The notes beneath the pieces were generated by a model. The model made no database searches. It was given only the letters and a program-made list of their open reading frames with translations, and was not told the DNA's origin. Shown one piece after another: positions 6,313 to 6,426 of a DNA stretch of 6,426 nucleotides. Source of the DNA: an uncultured bacterium. Its GTDB lineage: Bacteria > Eisenbacteria > RBG-16-71-46 > CAIMUX01. The DNA lies in assembly GCA_946886185.1 (NCBI GenBank), contig CAMPIC010000175.1, positions 1-6,426 of the forward strand. Direction: 5' to 3'. The position numbers and the translations under genes were made by a program. Within the stretch, counting starts at the first letter, position 1. Each line of letters opens with the position of its first letter.

Positions 6313-6426
6313 GTGATCGCGTTCCTCGCGGCGGCCGCGGGAGCGTGGGGCGCGGGGTGGGCGTGGAGACGGGCCCTGCGCGGTCCGCGCTGGATCGATG
6401 CTCCCCGTACCGGCCGATTCCACACG
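6313..6426 (+). CDS. Probable WecA/MraY-family polyprenyl-phosphate sugar-1-phosphate transferase (5' end only)
   Basis: The window ends 38 codons into this frame. The visible peptide starts with a hydrophobic stretch, VIAFLAAAAGAWGAGWAW, which would be the first membrane helix. It continues with arginines and then WIDAPRTGRFHT. That motif matches the cytoplasmic D-x-P-x-x-R-x-x-H-T element after helix 1 in WecA, TagO and related enzymes, which transfer a sugar phosphate from a UDP-sugar to undecaprenyl phosphate to begin glycan assembly at the inner membrane. The position after nucleotide-sugar genes fits. The start is uncertain: the frame is open from the preceding stop at 6271-6273, but the first standard start is GTG 6313, and the only good ribosome binding site (GGAGG at 6283-6287) is 25 bases away. 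With so little sequence, the family assignment is tentative. Confidence 0.55.
   Translation, partial: MIAFLAAAAGAWGAGWAWRRALRGPRWIDAPRTGRFHT

Noticed and set aside
3499..6423. Very long open frame on the minus strand (about 974 codons) opposite the cupin, rmlB and SDR genes
   Set aside because: It is codon-register-aligned with the three + strand genes, so it stays open simply because those GC-rich genes avoid TTA, CTA and TCA codons. Its translation is rich in Arg, His and Asp with no recognisable domain, whereas the + strand products are textbook enzymes.

Overview
The window comes from a GC-rich bacterium, with third codon positions overwhelmingly G or C. All genes lie on the + strand and are closely packed, with no gene-free stretch longer than about 130 bases. 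There are no RNA genes, insertion sequences, CRISPR arrays or phage genes that I can see. The phylum cannot be fixed from the sequence. The DHODB-type pyrKD pair, group I PyrF and generic sugar-nucleotide enzymes occur in many phyla, so a metagenome-derived lineage is only a guess.

Region 1 (1-2074) is the end of a pyrimidine biosynthesis operon. It holds the 3' end of pyrK (electron-transfer subunit), then pyrD (class 1B dihydroorotate dehydrogenase), coupled through an ATGA overlap, then pyrF (OMP decarboxylase) after a 72-base gap. Together these give the orotate-forming oxidation and the final decarboxylation to UMP. pyrE is not in the window.

Region 2 (2075-2206) is a 132-base spacer with a plausible sigma70-type promoter (TTGACC, 18 bases, TAGGAT) and a clear ribosome binding site. 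It probably separates the pyr operon from the next transcription unit.

Region 3 (2207-6426) is a nucleotide-sugar and surface-polysaccharide cluster. It contains ugd (UDP-glucose 6-dehydrogenase with an extra basic tail), a short RmlC-like cupin epimerase (GTGA overlap with ugd), rmlB (dTDP-glucose 4,6-dehydratase), an extended SDR epimerase/decarboxylase that appears to start at CTG, and the first codons of a probable WecA/MraY-family polyprenyl-phosphate sugar-phosphate transferase. The likely logic is that Ugd makes UDP-glucuronate, which the last SDR may decarboxylate or epimerise. RmlB makes dTDP-4-keto-6-deoxyglucose, a possible substrate of the cupin. The membrane transferase would load the first sugar onto a lipid carrier. 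Neither rmlA nor rmlD is in the window.

I found no evidence for a wholly new system. The points most worth a second look are the CTG start, the altered active-site position in the RmlC-like cupin, and the Ugd tail.
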